Shown one piece after another: positions 1 to 11,030 of a stretch of 64,000 nucleotides of DNA. The notes beneath the pieces were generated by a model. It worked only from the letters and a program-made list of their open reading frames with translations. It made no database searches and had not been told where the DNA came from. Made by a program: the position numbers and the translations under genes. How positions within the stretch are numbered: position 1 is the first letter of the stretch; every line of letters begins with the position of its first letter. The DNA comes from Girardinichthys multiradiatus (taxonomy: Eukaryota > Chordata > Actinopteri > Cyprinodontiformes > Goodeidae): positions 5,615,327 to 5,679,326 of the forward strand of contig NC_061817.1 in NCBI RefSeq assembly GCF_021462225.1, in the 5' to 3' direction.

Positions 1-1188
1 CCAATACAACATCAATTCGTCTTGGGAATGACATATACAAGTCCTGCACAGTGGTCAGAGAGATTTTAAGCCATTCTTCTTGCAGGATAGTGGCCAGGTC
101 ACTACGTGATACTGGTGGAGGAAAACGTTTCCTGACTCGCTCCTCCAAAACACCCCAAATGGCTCAATAATATTTAGATCTGGTGACTGTGCAGGCCATG
201 GGAGATGTTCAACTTCACTTTCATGTTCATCAAACCAATCTTTCAACAGTCTTGCTGTGTGTATTGGTGCATTGTCATCCTGATACACGGCACCGCCTTC
301 AGGATACAATGTTTGAACCATTGGATGCATATGGTCCTCAAGAATGGTTCGGTAGTCCTTGGCAGTGACGCGCCCATCTATCACAAGTATTGGGCCAAGG
401 GAATGCCATGATATGGCGGCCCAAACCATCACTGATCCACCCCCACGCTTCACTCTGGGCATGCAACAGTCTGGGTGGTACGCTTCTTTGGGGCTTCTCC
501 ACACCGTAACTCTCCCGGATGTGGGGAAAACAGTAAAGACTCATCAGAGAACAATACATGTTTCACATTGTCCACAGCCCAAGATTTGCCCTCTTTGCAC
601 CATTGAAACCGACGTTTGGCATTGGTATGAGTGACCAAAGGTTTGGCTATAGCAGCCCGGCCGTGTATATTGACCCTGTGGAGCTCCCGACGGACAGTTC
701 TGGTGGAAACAGGAGAGTTGAGGTGCACATTTAATTCTGCCGTGATTTGGGCAGCCGTGGTTTTATGTTTTTTTGGATACAATCCGGGTTAGCACCCGGA
801 CATCCCTTTCAGACAGCTTCCTCTTGCGTCCACAGTTAATCCTGTTGGATGTGGTTCGTCCTTCTTGGTGGTATCCTGACATTACCCTGGATACCGTGGC
901 TCTTGATACATCACAATGACTGGCTGTGTTGGTCACAGTTGTGCCAGCAAGACGTGCACCAACAATTTGTCCTCTTTTGAACTCTGGTATGTCACCCATA
1001 ATGTTGTGTGCATTTCAATATTTTGAGCAAAACTGTGCTCTTACCCTGCTAATTGAACCTTCACACTCTGCTCTTACTGGTGCAATGTGCAATCCAGGAA
1101 GACTGGCTACCAGGCTGGTCCAATTTAGCCATGAAACCTCCCACACTAAAATGACAGGTGTTTCAGTTTCATTGTCCAACCACTGTAT
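1..1188 (-). mobile_element. Tc1-like DNA transposon, 3' part outside window, transposase broken
   Basis: Three minus-strand frames together cover a Tc1/mariner transposase: an N-terminal helix-turn-helix part (763-999), a middle part with the first catalytic Asp in VLFSDES (450-782), and a C-terminal part with QDDNAPIH and SPDLNIIEP (55-504). The frames are mutually shifted, so there are at least two frameshifts, near 780 and 505, and the last frame stops early near 55. I count 36 residues between the second catalytic Asp and the Glu, so the triad is DD36E rather than the DD34E of classical Tc1. That spacing is known for the Incomer-type group, but I assign only 'Tc1-like'. The right terminus is near 1188, where the sequence ends in a terminal-repeat-like stretch (AAACTGAAACACCTGTCA on the minus strand) beside TA. 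A second copy of this terminus is at 48027-48168. It cannot be autonomous as it stands. Confidence 0.88.
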
Positions 1189-1619
1189 ATAGTGAATGCA
1201 ATTCAATCATACAGACAGTATAAAAATCCATTGCATACATTCCATTACGTTTCTAGTTATAAGTCAGTTTACACAGTTTAGTTATTTTAATTGGTAAACA
1301 GTTTTTATTTCAACCTGGAAAGACTCACAAAGGAGCAAAACAACAAAATTATCATTAGCAGGTTTATAAATAAAAATATCTGTTTGACGCTCGGACCCTG
1401 GAGGAATACGTATGCTCTGAGGATGAAGAGAGCTAGTTAGAGCAATTTAGGATTAGGTATGTCTTCCCCCAAAAGTTGAGGCCGAGCTGAGAGAGGGAGT
1501 TATGAACTCTTGAAATCACGAGCAGGATGAGGTGCTCAATCCTAGGATGAAGATAGTTAAACCATATAAAGGTTGCCTGACAAGGCCTAGAGAGGAGTTG
1601 TCTGACAGGCAGATGAGTA
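1189..1619. other. no gene seen
   Basis: AT-rich spacer between the Tc1-like terminus and the tandem array. The part from about 1380 onward resembles the start of the repeat array and may be the outer end of the DIRS/Ngaro-like element. I see no coding potential. Confidence 0.5.
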
Positions 1620-2335
1620 TGATAACTAAATGAGATGCCTGCCGAGGTATGATGGAACGAGCCTGCCAATGTAGGTAAGCTTAATTATCTACATAGGAAT
1701 GCCTACCTACTAAGTAGAGATGCTTGTAAAGGCATGATCGAAAGCACCTGCCAATGGCAGAGATCATGACGCTTAACCATCTAAATGGGAATGCCTGCCA
1801 TAGCATGATTAAAAGCACCTGAAGATGGTGGAGATAGAAAAGCCTAACCATCTAAATGAGATGTCTGTCAAGGCATGATTGAAGCGCCTGGAGATGGCGG
1901 AGATAGAGAAGCCCAACCAACTAGATTGAGATCCCTGTTAAGGCATGAATAAAAGTGCCTGGAGATGGTGAAGGTAGAGAAGCCTAACTAACTAAACAGA
2001 TATGCCTGTAAAGGCATGAATGAATGCGCAGGCCAATGGCGGAGATCGTGAAAGCCTAACTATCTAAATGGAAATGCCTGCATGATGAAAGCGCCTGGAA
2101 ATGGCGGAGATAGAGAAACCAAACCATCTTAATAGGAATGCTGGCAAAGGCATACATGAAAGCGCCTGCTTATGGCTGAAAATAATAAAAACGGAACTAT
2201 CAAAATGGAAATGCCTGTCAAGGCATGAATGGATACGCCTAGCAATGGCGGATATAGTAAAGCATAACCGTCTAAATTGAGATGCTTATTAAAGCATGCA
2301 TGAATGCGCCTGCTAACGGTGGAGATAAAGATGAG
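1620..2335. repeat. tandem array, about ten units of ~70 bp
   Basis: Units recur with starts near 1631, 1709, 1790, 1860, 1930, 2002, 2073, 2137, 2210 and 2281, a spacing of 64-81 bp and mostly 70-73. Each unit carries a GCCTGTCAAGGCATGAAT-like start, then GCGCCTGGAGATGGCGGAGA, then a TAACCATCTAAATG-like end. Units differ at many positions, so the array is old. It lies directly downstream (in transcription sense) of the tyrosine recombinase frame of the minus-strand DIRS/Ngaro-like element, and may be part of that element's 3' end. Confidence 0.9.
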
Positions 2336-2598
2336 TTTACTTTACTTGAAGTAGCCTTGGTGTGGTTTAATGAACTTAAAGAAATTGAATAAATGAAGAG
2401 CAAATACCTGGCAGGATGCAAAAGGATGCAGCATCTAAGATGGAAGTGAGAGAATGGAGCAATCGGAACTGAGTGGTTGGAGGATGAAAACCTGAGATGA
2501 TGAAGGAGTCATGTTATAAAGAGATTTAAATTAAGAGATTTGAATAGAGGCCGACCACCACCAGTTGATGAGGGAGCTCTTACCTAATAGCTAATGGA

Positions 2599-3225
2599 TC
2601 ATTGTGTGGATAAAACAGATTGTAGGTTGGGACAAATGCAGGAAGCAAATGCTGCAGACGACCAGCGACCTAGTCTCTGGAGAGATGTTGAAACTCTGTG
2701 GGAGGCTGCAGTAGTAGCAAGACCGATGCGAAAAGAATGACCTGAGAATTGATTTGGGGGAAGTTTACATGAAGCTAAGCTTTGTCTCAGATAACTGAGG
2801 AACCAGAGAGCAGTCATGGTGATGCCTTCAGGTGTGAGGAAGAGGGGTAAACTAAATGGGAAGAGTTTGTGTCATTTAAGAACAAACAAAAGAGGCTTTT
2901 TGAGAAGAAATTAATTCTGGCTAATAAGCTCTTAATATAAGGGAGGCTAAAATGGCGATGGTCAAAGCAATAGGTTATGAATGCTAGAACAGTAGGGATG
3001 AGCACGGGGAAGATAGGAGTATTATGGGCTGTACAGAATTTTGAGAAAGTTAGCCAGGCAAAAAAAAAAAAATAAATAGGGCCTGCGCGTGGATGGAGCT
3101 AGACTTGAATTGCAATAAATTTTAGCAGATTGGAGCAAAGGAAAAATAGATGAATTTGGTTGAGTTTCAGGTCTTCGAGAGGTGGTATCGGAGTTGGATG
3201 AGGATTGGCAGATGGGCAGAGGCAA
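2599..3225 (-). pseudogene. tyrosine recombinase of the Ngaro-like element, catalytic Tyr lost
   Basis: The frame at 3022-3225 carries the N-terminal recombinase signature (LAPSTRRPY), and 2599-2817 carries the C-terminal catalytic core with GHSFRIGLATTAAS followed by LGRWSSAAFAS. In this family the core reads H-x-x-R, then a Trp, then the nucleophilic Tyr of a YIR-like motif. Here the position after AFAS is Cys (SCICP), so the nucleophile appears to be replaced. The domain is split over at least three frames (3022-3225, 2814-3005, 2599-2817). The enzyme would normally integrate the circular cDNA of the element; this copy should be dead. Confidence 0.8.
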
Positions 3226-4440
3226 CGGAAAACCTGAAATTTGGAACTAGAGAGAGCATCAGCTGCTGAGTTATGATGGCCAGGAATGTGACGAGCAGTA
3301 ATAATAAAGTTGTGAATGGCAGCTTGCCATGTAATACGGCACAGAAAAGGCATGATGGATTTAGATGAGGAGCGACCTTTATTAATCGCGTCTACTACTG
3401 CTGAATTGTCACAAAAAACGGCTATACGTCTCGTTTCCAAAGATTGCCCCAAACGCAACAAGCAATGGAGATGGGAATGATTTCGTAAAATGCTGATGAT
3501 TCAGATTGAGGGAAAGATGGTGGCCGTATGCCAGCAAACCATGCGCCTTGAAAATAACCCCAAAACCCACGAACGGCGCAGCGTCCGTGTAGAACTGGAA
3601 AGAGTCTAGAGATGAGATGACGTCATCATAGAAAAGGAAATGCCGTTCCATTTTCGGAAAAGAGCGGACCAGAAAGCCAAGTCGGAGCGGCAACCTTCGT
3701 CTAAATAGACTGGATCTAGAAGGGAAGGAACGGAATTAGCCAGATCCAGTAAACGAGAAATGAAAGAATGTCCTTGGGGAATAATATAGCATAGCGAAAT
3801 TCAGATGGCCGAGGAGGGACAGAAGTTGACGCTTGGAAACGACAGAGGAAGAGAGAAAAGACTGGGAAACTTCACGAATGCGGGACAGCTTATCTTCAGG
3901 CAGAGAGGCGACTATGGCGTCAGTGTCTATGGAGATGCCAAGAAACTCAAATTTTTTAACCGGGCCTTCTGTTTTTTCCCCGGCAAGGGGGACACCAACT
4001 TGGTGAAACAGCTGAATAAGCTTTGGGAGAGAGGGGCCAGGGCGATGGGAGGGGGGATTGATGAGGAGGAAATCGTCCAGGAGGTGGAGGACAGAAGGGA
4101 GCTTGCAAATGTTTAGAAGGATCCAGCACAGGGCTTCAGACAGCTTATTAAAGAGGCAGGGGCTACTTTTGCAGCCGAAAGTGAGCCTAACTGCAAAGAA
4201 GAAACGACAGCCCCATTTGACACTAAGGAGGTGCCATTGAGAGGGATGAACCGGCATGATTTTAAAAGCATCTGTGATGTCGGCTTTTGCTAGCCAGGTT
4301 GCTTTTATGAGTGAAATAGCATGATCACCGTAGCATAATACTGGGAAAAAGGGGGCTTGGGAATGATAGAGTTGATGCTGAAATGGGGGCCTGAGTGAAG
4401 TGCTGAAAGATCAATGATGAGGCACTTTTTCCCCAGAATA
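3099..4440 (-). pseudogene. reverse transcriptase and RNase H of the Ngaro-like element
   Basis: The frame 3736-4257 holds the RT palm: TFGCKSSPCLFN, then LLDDFLL, which is the YxDD catalytic box in its DIRS-type LLDD form, then GVPLAGEKTEGP and FEFLGISIDT. Upstream, near 4410-4440, ATKYSGEK marks the RT fingers in another frame. Downstream, FYTDAAPFVGFG (3409-3693), VFCDNSAVVDAINKG and GHHNSAADALS (3099-3461) are the RNase H blocks with their Asp residues. The parts lie in different frames and are interrupted by stops, so no full-length product is possible. Together these domains copy the element's RNA into DNA. Confidence 0.85.
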
Positions 4441-6157
4441 TTTAGTAGCTATACTTAAAGGGCTAATGCGAAATGAAGAAAATGGAGGAGACTTAAAAGG
4501 ACCTATCATATATCCTTTAGAAACCTCTTTTTCCAGAAGCTGAGCTACTATTTCTGGCTCACGGAAAGCGGACTGGAGGTTAATGCAAATGAATGAGGAA
4601 GGGGGCAGAAGAGGTACGTCAATGAAAAACCCTTGAGAAAGACCAGTGATAAGGAAATAACAAAAGGATGATCTAGGTGAGACTGAAGAAGAGCAACGAG
4701 TTCGGGAATAATGACAGGGGTGGAAAGATGACGGGATATTAACGTCTGCGACCTCGACGGTTCTGCTGAGAGATGAGCGACGGGGACAAACAGACTTGGG
4801 TGTGCATCCTTGCAGAAGCTGCAAATATGAAGGAAAGAACATGTCTGAAATGAACAAAAGCCTTCAATAAAGTTATTACTGATAGGAGTGTTGTTAAAAA
4901 CCTCAATATTTCTCCCTGGCGATCTTGATTTGGAGGGACTGAGGAAGGGAGAGGGTGAGGATGAGAAGACAAACTGGAGGAGAAAACGAGAGCGGGACAG
5001 AGAGAGCTTTGGTGACCAACCGAACCACAGGAAAAACATGAAGAAGCCTGGGTGAGCATAATTTGAATTTCTGTATCTAGAATTGACCAGTTCAAGCGAA
5101 TTTCTGATTGAGCTAGAACAGTAGCTGCTTTTGAAGAAAACATTTTATGAAATTGATAAAAAAAAAGGGAAAGGCCGTATTTCAGGTGTATGTCGGTGAT
5201 GAGAGCTAAATATGTGTCTAGTTCAGTTCTTCTGTCTGGAAACACAGAGCAAATGACGTCCCTGAAAATACCAAAGGCTGACACAAATTCTCCGAAGGAG
5301 AGATCTTTAGAAAGGCGGGGGTCGGAAGATTTGAATATTGTTGTGACCTCATCAGATATTGCAAAGCGGTGGTCGATTTCAGGAGACGGTAAAATGAGAG
5401 AGACTAAATTAACAAACTGACCCTGGAGGATTTTTCCCCACAGCCTAGGTGAAATGCTGGCGTGCATGGAAACATAAGGCCTGCCTGAATAAAGAAGAAG
5501 TAAGAATACAAATTTAGAAATTGAATAATTACCTAAAAGAGAAAGAGAAGGAAAGGAAGAAAAAAATACTTCTCACCTAGAGATGGGCCCGGCCGGGCAT
5601 TGGCGAGAGTGAATGGAGAAGGTAGAGACCGAGCAACTGACTGTGCAGTCAGCTGAGCGTTGGGTGGGGCAGGAGGCAGCCGTAGCGCCGGCGTGGCAGA
5701 GTCTGAAGAAACTTGGAGATGCTGAGTGAGCAAAGCGACTGCTGAAGCAAATCCAGTGTTGCAAATTCAGCGGAGCTGTAGAATGTGAAGCCTGAGGTGT
5801 AGGGGAATCCAAGGGAGGGGCCGAGACGGCCGCGGATGAGCCGGGAAGGAAAGGAAGCAGGAAGTGCTTCCTGGACGGAGGGCGGCCACGGAGCTGCTGG
5901 AGCGTTTCCTTGAAGATGGAGGAGGAGGTGGTAAATGAGAAGGAGAATCGAGAAGTAGCAGATCAATGAGCTGAACGAGCTCGGAAATATCCTGATCGGA
6001 TCCGGGCGTTATTCCGCTTGCTATGAGCTGGAAAGATGGAGCACGCCGGGAAGCCAAACGAGAGCTTCTCCTGGCAGAAACTGAAGCAGGAGGGCAAGGA
6101 GCTGACAAAAACGAATTGCGATGAGCCAGCAGGATCGTCTGATTCAAAATCGGACAT
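4411..6157 (-). pseudogene. gag-like ORF of the Ngaro-like element
   Basis: A start codon at 6157 opens a Ser- and acid-rich N terminus (MSDFESDDPAGSSQ) that is soon lost to another frame (5767-6147, rich in Ser and Pro). The main body is at 4739-5467, 242 codons without stop, and ends in a zinc knuckle of CCHC type (CFSCGSVGHQSSLCP). That motif and its place ahead of the RT identify it as the nucleic-acid-binding gag-like protein. The linker toward RT is scattered over frames 4548-5039 and 4411-4857. No enzymatic motif is seen. Confidence 0.7.
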
Positions 6158-6369
6158 TTTGATCGAAGCTTAACAATGAGCAGTGATTTCTGAGTTGAAG
6201 GTCTTTAAATATAATGTCTGGGGAGTTGATTGGACGAGGAGAAGAGCGGACCCATCTCTGATTGGAGCGCTATGGCGGAGTCATCAGGTGGAGCGGAGGT
6301 GATGAAGGTGAGTCTTCCACGTTGAATTTTCATTAAAACTCCATATCAAAGGAAACACAGGAATCCCTT

Positions 6370-7368
6370 CTAAAGGAGCATGTGGCAACACTAGAAAGAA
6401 TGGTGAAAGATAACACCAATGTTCTGAATTTTATTACTGACATTTAAGCCCCGGACAACATAGCCTCTAGGATCATTCGAGCACTCAAAACCCTTCCACA
6501 CCTAAATTGGCGGTTAAGGCAGAAGAACTTTACCATTAAAATAAAGACCGCTATTGACTCTGTAGTCCCAATAGAACTAATAGTAAACACAAAACCTTAA
6601 CATCCCTTGAGAAATGAAAGAACCAAGCAATCAAAACAAAACTATTAGAAATCAGAGAGAAAACGGACAAAACGTGATCGATAAGTAACTAAAATGTCTA
6701 AAACCATCAGCATTTTTAATCAAGCAAGTACAGAATTCATATTAATAAAAATTAATATCAAATAATAAACAATTAAAGAACCATGTTCTCAGTTTTTAAT
6801 GGACTAACCAAACCAGCTTTCCCAGTATCCACTCATATGTCTACGAACACAAAATGTGAAGAATTTGCAGCCCACTTCAGAGGTAGAATAGAAAATATTA
6901 GATGTAAGTTATCTCACTGCCAGCATTGAAATATTACATCAAAGCCATTATTGGTTGGTACGGAAACTCTTTTCAAAATGATGTTCCTAATATTGTAAAT
7001 TACTCTATTCAGATGAGCATTTTCACTACTGTTTTTAAAACTAGTGTTGTTAAGCCTCATCTAAAGAGGAGTAACTCCATGCCTCCATGCTGATTTTAAG
7101 TCAAGTTGTAGAAAAGCTTTTTCTTAATCAACTCATCTCAGATTTAAACTTTAACAGAAAAATACCAGCCTAGTTTTAGATCCAGTCATTCAAACTGCTT
7201 TACTAAAAGTTTTTATTAACCTCAGATACAGTATAGTTTAGAAAAACCCTTCAGTACTGATTATTAGACCTTAGTGCCGCCTTTTATACTATTGATCACA
7301 CAATCCTAATAGACAGGCCCAGACAGACTGGACTTCTGGAACTGGCCTTAAGTGGTTGAGCTCATGAA

Positions 7369-7409
<41 letters not shown>

Positions 7410-7500
7410 GGTGGCGTCATCAGGAGACATGGCATCAATTTTCATAGCTACTCTTATAACACAGCTCTATATCACCATGTCTTTGGATGACCACAGATGC
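6370..7500 (+). mobile_element. decayed L2/Rex-like LINE reverse transcriptase
   Basis: Translating across frames shows a heavily mutated non-LTR RT. A block near 6850 reads EFAAHFRGRIENIR, and one near 7260 reads LDLSAAFYTIDHTIL, where a usual Asp is Tyr. Near 7430 comes GINFHSYSYNTALY, where the catalytic YADD is reduced to YSYN. A TG microsatellite (7373-7407) interrupts it between the two RT blocks. There is no open frame of useful length, so the relic is old. Confidence 0.6.
7373..7407. repeat. (TG)n microsatellite inside the LINE relic
   Basis: An uninterrupted TG run of about 17 units lies within the RT relic. Confidence 0.95.
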
Positions 7501-7689
7501 ATAGATGCACTTTTTAAACTATATTTACATATTAAGGCATAGATCGCAGAGAATGTCATTCAGTTCAGTCAGGAAAAGCTGAAGTTTTTTATGATTTGGC
7601 ACAGACAAAGAGAGGAACTCAGTTTATTTTCAAACAGTGGCAATGAACCCTTCACATCTGGTTTAAAACCTGGCTTGAGTGAATTCAGT

Positions 7690-7965
7690 TGTACTCAAAA
7701 TACTATATTGATCCAAAAGGGAAATTAAATGTTACTCAACCTAAAATATCTGCAAACAATTGAAACAGATGGGAATGGCTGTGGGCAGGAAGGATCTCAT
7801 GAAGCAGTCCATTTTACAATGGATCTAAAGAAGCCTCTGACTAAAAATGCTGTTGTTGTTTTACCACATTGCAAATAGGATGCTTAGGGTTGTCCATTAT
7901 GCCCTTAATTTTATGAAGCATCTTTTTATGAAGCTCTAGAACAGAGCCAATGTTTTTATCAGCCT
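7690..7965. mobile_element. LINE 3'-region relic, probably minus strand
   Basis: The stretch begins with CTATATTGATCCAAAAGGG and continues with a 'GGGTTGTCCATTATGCCC' block. Similar wording is common at the 3' ends of fish Rex/L2-type LINEs in reverse orientation. No coding frame remains. The assignment rests on recall of the repeat type only. Confidence 0.35.
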
Positions 7966-8020
7966 TTTGTTTTATCCTGGAAATGAGGGTTGGGTCCAGG
8001 ATGAAACTCCCTGGCACCCA

Positions 8021-8327
8021 CTAGCGATCCTCAGGACCATAAATCTCCCAGTTGACCAGGTACTGCATTCCCCGGCCTCGGCGACGAGAAGCCACGATCC
8101 TTCGCGCATCATATGCGGGGTGCCCATCAACGTCCCAGGTTATGGATGGGGTTTGGCCGAGGGCACAAAGGACTGGGTAGGACTGGTTTAATTTGGGAGA
8201 CATGAAAGGTAGGATGGACTCTGAGGTGAGAAGGAAGTTTGAGACAGACTGATGAAGGACTGATGATTCGGTCAACTTTGAACACAGGTCTATGGAACAA
8301 TTGTCTCAGGCTTGGGATCATTGTCAT
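8021..8327 (-). pseudogene. Gypsy integrase C terminus plus chromodomain
   Basis: Frame 8127-8327 carries the integrase C-terminal block ([18 protein letters not shown], then [14 protein letters not shown]). Frame 8021-8275 continues with the chromodomain ([20 protein letters not shown], then PEDR). In chromoviruses this domain directs integration to chromatin. The two pieces are in different frames, so a frameshift separates them near 8180. The upstream catalytic core is absent: the sequence joins straight to RT near 8325. Confidence 0.85.
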
Positions 8328-9124
8328 CGGGGGAGAACAGCGGTAGCGAAGCCCAGGATTCTTTGAAGCTCTTTCTTGGAGTTGGGTTTAGGCCAGTCCA
8401 CTGCTGCTTGGATCTTGCTGTGGTCTGCCTTCACCTGTCCACCCTCTAGGATAAAGCCCAAAAACGTTATTGTGGATGAGTGAAACTCACATTTCGCCGC
8501 TTTGACGAACAGCCAATTCTCCAGTGACCTCTGTTGGACCATTTTTGACTTGGTTGGTGTGGGACTCCAGATCCTTTTGAGAAAATGAGAATGTCATCCA
8601 GGTAAACAAACAAACACATTTATGAAGTCACTTAAGACGTTGTTTACTATGGACTGGAATACTGCAGGTGCGTTGGTCAAACCAATAGGCATGATCAAAT
8701 ATTCAAAATGCCCCATTAGGGTTTTGAGCGCTGATTCAAAACCCCATCTGACCAAATGATAAGTGTATGGAGTTTGGTGAAGATGGCGCGCCTTTCACTT
8801 TTTCCAGAGCAGAGACCAGAGGTGGTAATGGGTACTTCTTCTTAATAGTGATCTGATTTAATCCTCGGTAATCTATGCAGGGTTGAAGGGAGTTGTCTTT
8901 ATTCTTTACGAAGAAGAAACCTGCACCGGCTGGGGAAGACGATGGCCTGATGATGCCAGCTTTGACAGAGAGTTGTTGATATAACTCTCAAAAGTTTCTT
9001 GTTCAGCTTCAGAAAGGTTGTAAAGGCGACCAGAGTATAGTGGCGCACCAGGAAGTAAATCATTGCCACAATCGTACGGACGATGTGGTGGCAGAGACAA
9101 GGCCCGGTCTTTGCTAAAGACCAT
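8324..9124 (-). pseudogene. Gypsy reverse transcriptase, broken
   Basis: Frame 8906-9124 covers the RT N terminus ([16 protein letters not shown], then the linker before the catalytic domain). Between 8540 and 8905 the palm region is present in short broken frames. Frame 8324-8542 carries the RT thumb ([19 protein letters not shown], then [19 protein letters not shown]). After GFA the frame runs into the integrase end, which marks a deletion junction. The product would be inactive. Confidence 0.8.
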
Positions 9125-9580
9125 TTTTTAGGTCATGATACATGGAAGGAATCAGGGATAGATCGAGCTGGGACTCTAAGGAGTTGGGCTGAGCAGAATC
9201 TTGAGGCATAGCAGAATGAAGACAGGACACATGACAATGCTCACTCCATGACTCAATGCATGAGTCAGACCAATTTAAATGAGGATTGTGGAGTTTAAGC
9301 CAAGGGTGACCTAACACAATATGGGCCTCTTTTATGGGGAAAACAAAAAAGAAATGTGTTCTTGATAGTTACCGGAGGCAATAAAAAGGAGTGGATGGGT
9401 TTCCAGAAGGACCCTGTTTGATGGGCTGCCGATGGCTGACACTTCTAATTAATTGATTGGAATTTTAAACTTTTCAACCAGGTAAGGGCAGATTAGATTC
9501 TGTTTGGGTCCTGAGTCGATAAGAGCTAGGACAGGAAGCTGGTTTTGTTCGAAACAAAGGAGCAATTTGAGGTGGAAATG
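9114..9580 (-). pseudogene. Gypsy aspartic protease relic
   Basis: Translating the minus strand near 9520-9560 gives ALIDSGPKQNLI, the retropepsin active-site DSG with its flanking hydrophobic residues. Downstream comes a block ending in IVLGHPWLKLHNPHLNW (9255-9317), which is the conserved end of Gypsy proteases. One stop interrupts the domain near 9450. The protease would cleave the element's polyprotein. Confidence 0.75.
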
Positions 9581-9620
9581 GGTGTGATCAAAAAATTTCA
9601 ACATATTACGTTGAAATGAG

Positions 9621-10734
9621 GGAGAGAGAAATGAATTGTGCAGCTACATTTATATTTTTTTACACATTTTGTCTATATGAGACGTCATCCTCCAGGAAAC
9701 TCAGGGTTAGGAAAGGCTTCAGGGTTAGGGCTTGAGTGTAATTGCTTAAGTACTGTAGGATGAAAGGTTATTTATCTGAAGACCAGGTAAAAAGTTGGTG
9801 AAAATAGGGGGATTTTTTTTACCAGGGGTTCTTGGGTTTTTATGTTTAATTTAGAATTTTTTTCTTTAACTTAGGGCTTATATGAATGTTTTTGGGGAAA
9901 GTACTGTGCCCTAGTGGCTGCTTGCAATCTACTAAGTGATATGTCTGTTTAAATCTATATAGCCTAAAATCCAAGTGTTTAAGAGTTAGGGGTTAGGTTT
10001 GAGTGAGATAGTTTCTTAGTGGACTCCAACTGCCCCCTTGACATCTCTGCAGAGTCTGTTGTGGAGGCCAGAGGATCGCATGCTCACCCAAGATCAGGGC
10101 AAATCCTTAACATCTGGTTCCCATCTTAAGTGGAATGTGCTACTGAGGAACAGGGCAAGCCTGTTCTGGTGGGTGCTTGCTGCTGCTGGTCTGGAACCCA
10201 GTAAGGCTTCTTTGTTTGTCATGTGCTGTGCTTAAAGGGGGGGGGGCTGTAGAGATGGTTGGAGAGTGGTTAGTTGTTCTCTAATGTAAAAATCTTGATT
10301 TATGTTCAATGTGTTTTAGGGTTGGGACAATGTTTCTAGGTTGTGTAATCTTGTTTTAGGTTTAAGTTTTAGGGGTAGAGGTTTCTAGGTTCAGGGCCAA
10401 GGGTTTGCTTATGCTCTTTGCATATTATGATAACACTTAATTTACTAAAATGGAATACTGAGTAACAGCCAATTTCAAATAATTTGCTAGGTTTAGCAGC
10501 CCCATCGAAATCCTGAGTCAGCTGTTTAATGAACAGTCCAGTTATGCTGTTTTCTAGATAAATTTGTGGGCTGTACAATGCACAGCTCTACTCAGAAATT
10601 TCATTTTTGGACTCTTGCACAGTTGCCCATGAGTTTTATAGTGCCTTCTAACTGTGAGTGGCATAGTTGCACCAGGTCTGGTAGGAGAGGATAAATTGTT
10701 CAATCTGAAGGAGTTTCTGTTTTCTAACAAATGT
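9621..10734. other. no gene; GT- and TTAGGG-like rich repeat region
   Basis: The stretch is rich in GTTTTAGGG and AGGGTTAGGG words, without a regular telomere-like run. It includes isolated copies of the 'CCCTAGTGGCTGCTTGCAA' unit (near 9910) that becomes tandem at 10735. An ORF of 65 codons at 10038 has no recognisable domain and I do not call it a gene. Confidence 0.5.
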
Positions 10735-11030
10735 TGTCACCAGTGGCTGAATACAGTCCACTAAAATACTTCTGTAATATAACCTTGTTGATTATTTTAG
10801 GGAAAATACTGTCCACTAGTTACAGTTTGCTATGATATCTATGTGTAATAAATCAATTTTCCATATTTTAGGGAAATTAATGTTCCTTACTGGTTGGTTG
10901 CACTCCACTACGATGCTTTTGTGAAGATTGCTGCCCTCTAGTGATTGGTTACAATAAACGTATTCTTAATTGTTTTAGGGGAAATTTAATGTCCGGTAGT
11001 GGTTGGTTACATTCCTCTAGGATCCCTTTT
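10735..11030. repeat. ~60-70 bp tandem repeat, array interrupted by foldback element
   Basis: Units share CTAGTGGTTGGTTACA, CCACTAGGATGCTTTTGTG and a GTTTTAGGG end, at about 10740, 10803, 10873, 10930 and 10982. Another unit follows the foldback element at 12250-12310. The array was therefore contiguous before that insertion. Confidence 0.75.

Larger units (their letters stand above)
2336..6300 (-). mobile_element. DIRS/Ngaro-like tyrosine-recombinase retrotransposon, inactive
   Basis: On the minus strand the order is gag-like protein with a CCHC knuckle, reverse transcriptase, RNase H, then tyrosine recombinase. This is the order of DIRS-order elements. I see no integrase and no LTRs, as expected for this order. 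I see no Dam-type methyltransferase frame, which points to the Ngaro group rather than DIRS1, but this is inference. The coding region is split by stops and frameshifts throughout. The 5' end is near 6300 and the 3' end is uncertain: it may include the tandem array at 1620-2335. The split direct repeats typical of the order were not identified by eye. Confidence 0.8.
7990..9620 (-). mobile_element. chromodomain Gypsy-type LTR retrotransposon, internal fragment
   Basis: On the minus strand the order is protease, RT, then directly integrase C terminus and chromodomain. RNase H and the integrase zinc finger and catalytic core are missing. LTRs were not found. It is the pol region of a fish chromovirus-type Gypsy element with a large internal deletion. 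Confidence 0.85.

Noticed and set aside
1620..2335. possible CRISPR-like array
   Set aside because: Units are diverged tandem repeats without constant repeats and unique spacers, in a eukaryotic context.
9700..10400. TTAGGG-like words suggesting an interstitial telomere
   Set aside because: The words are scattered among other GT-rich text and form no regular hexamer run.
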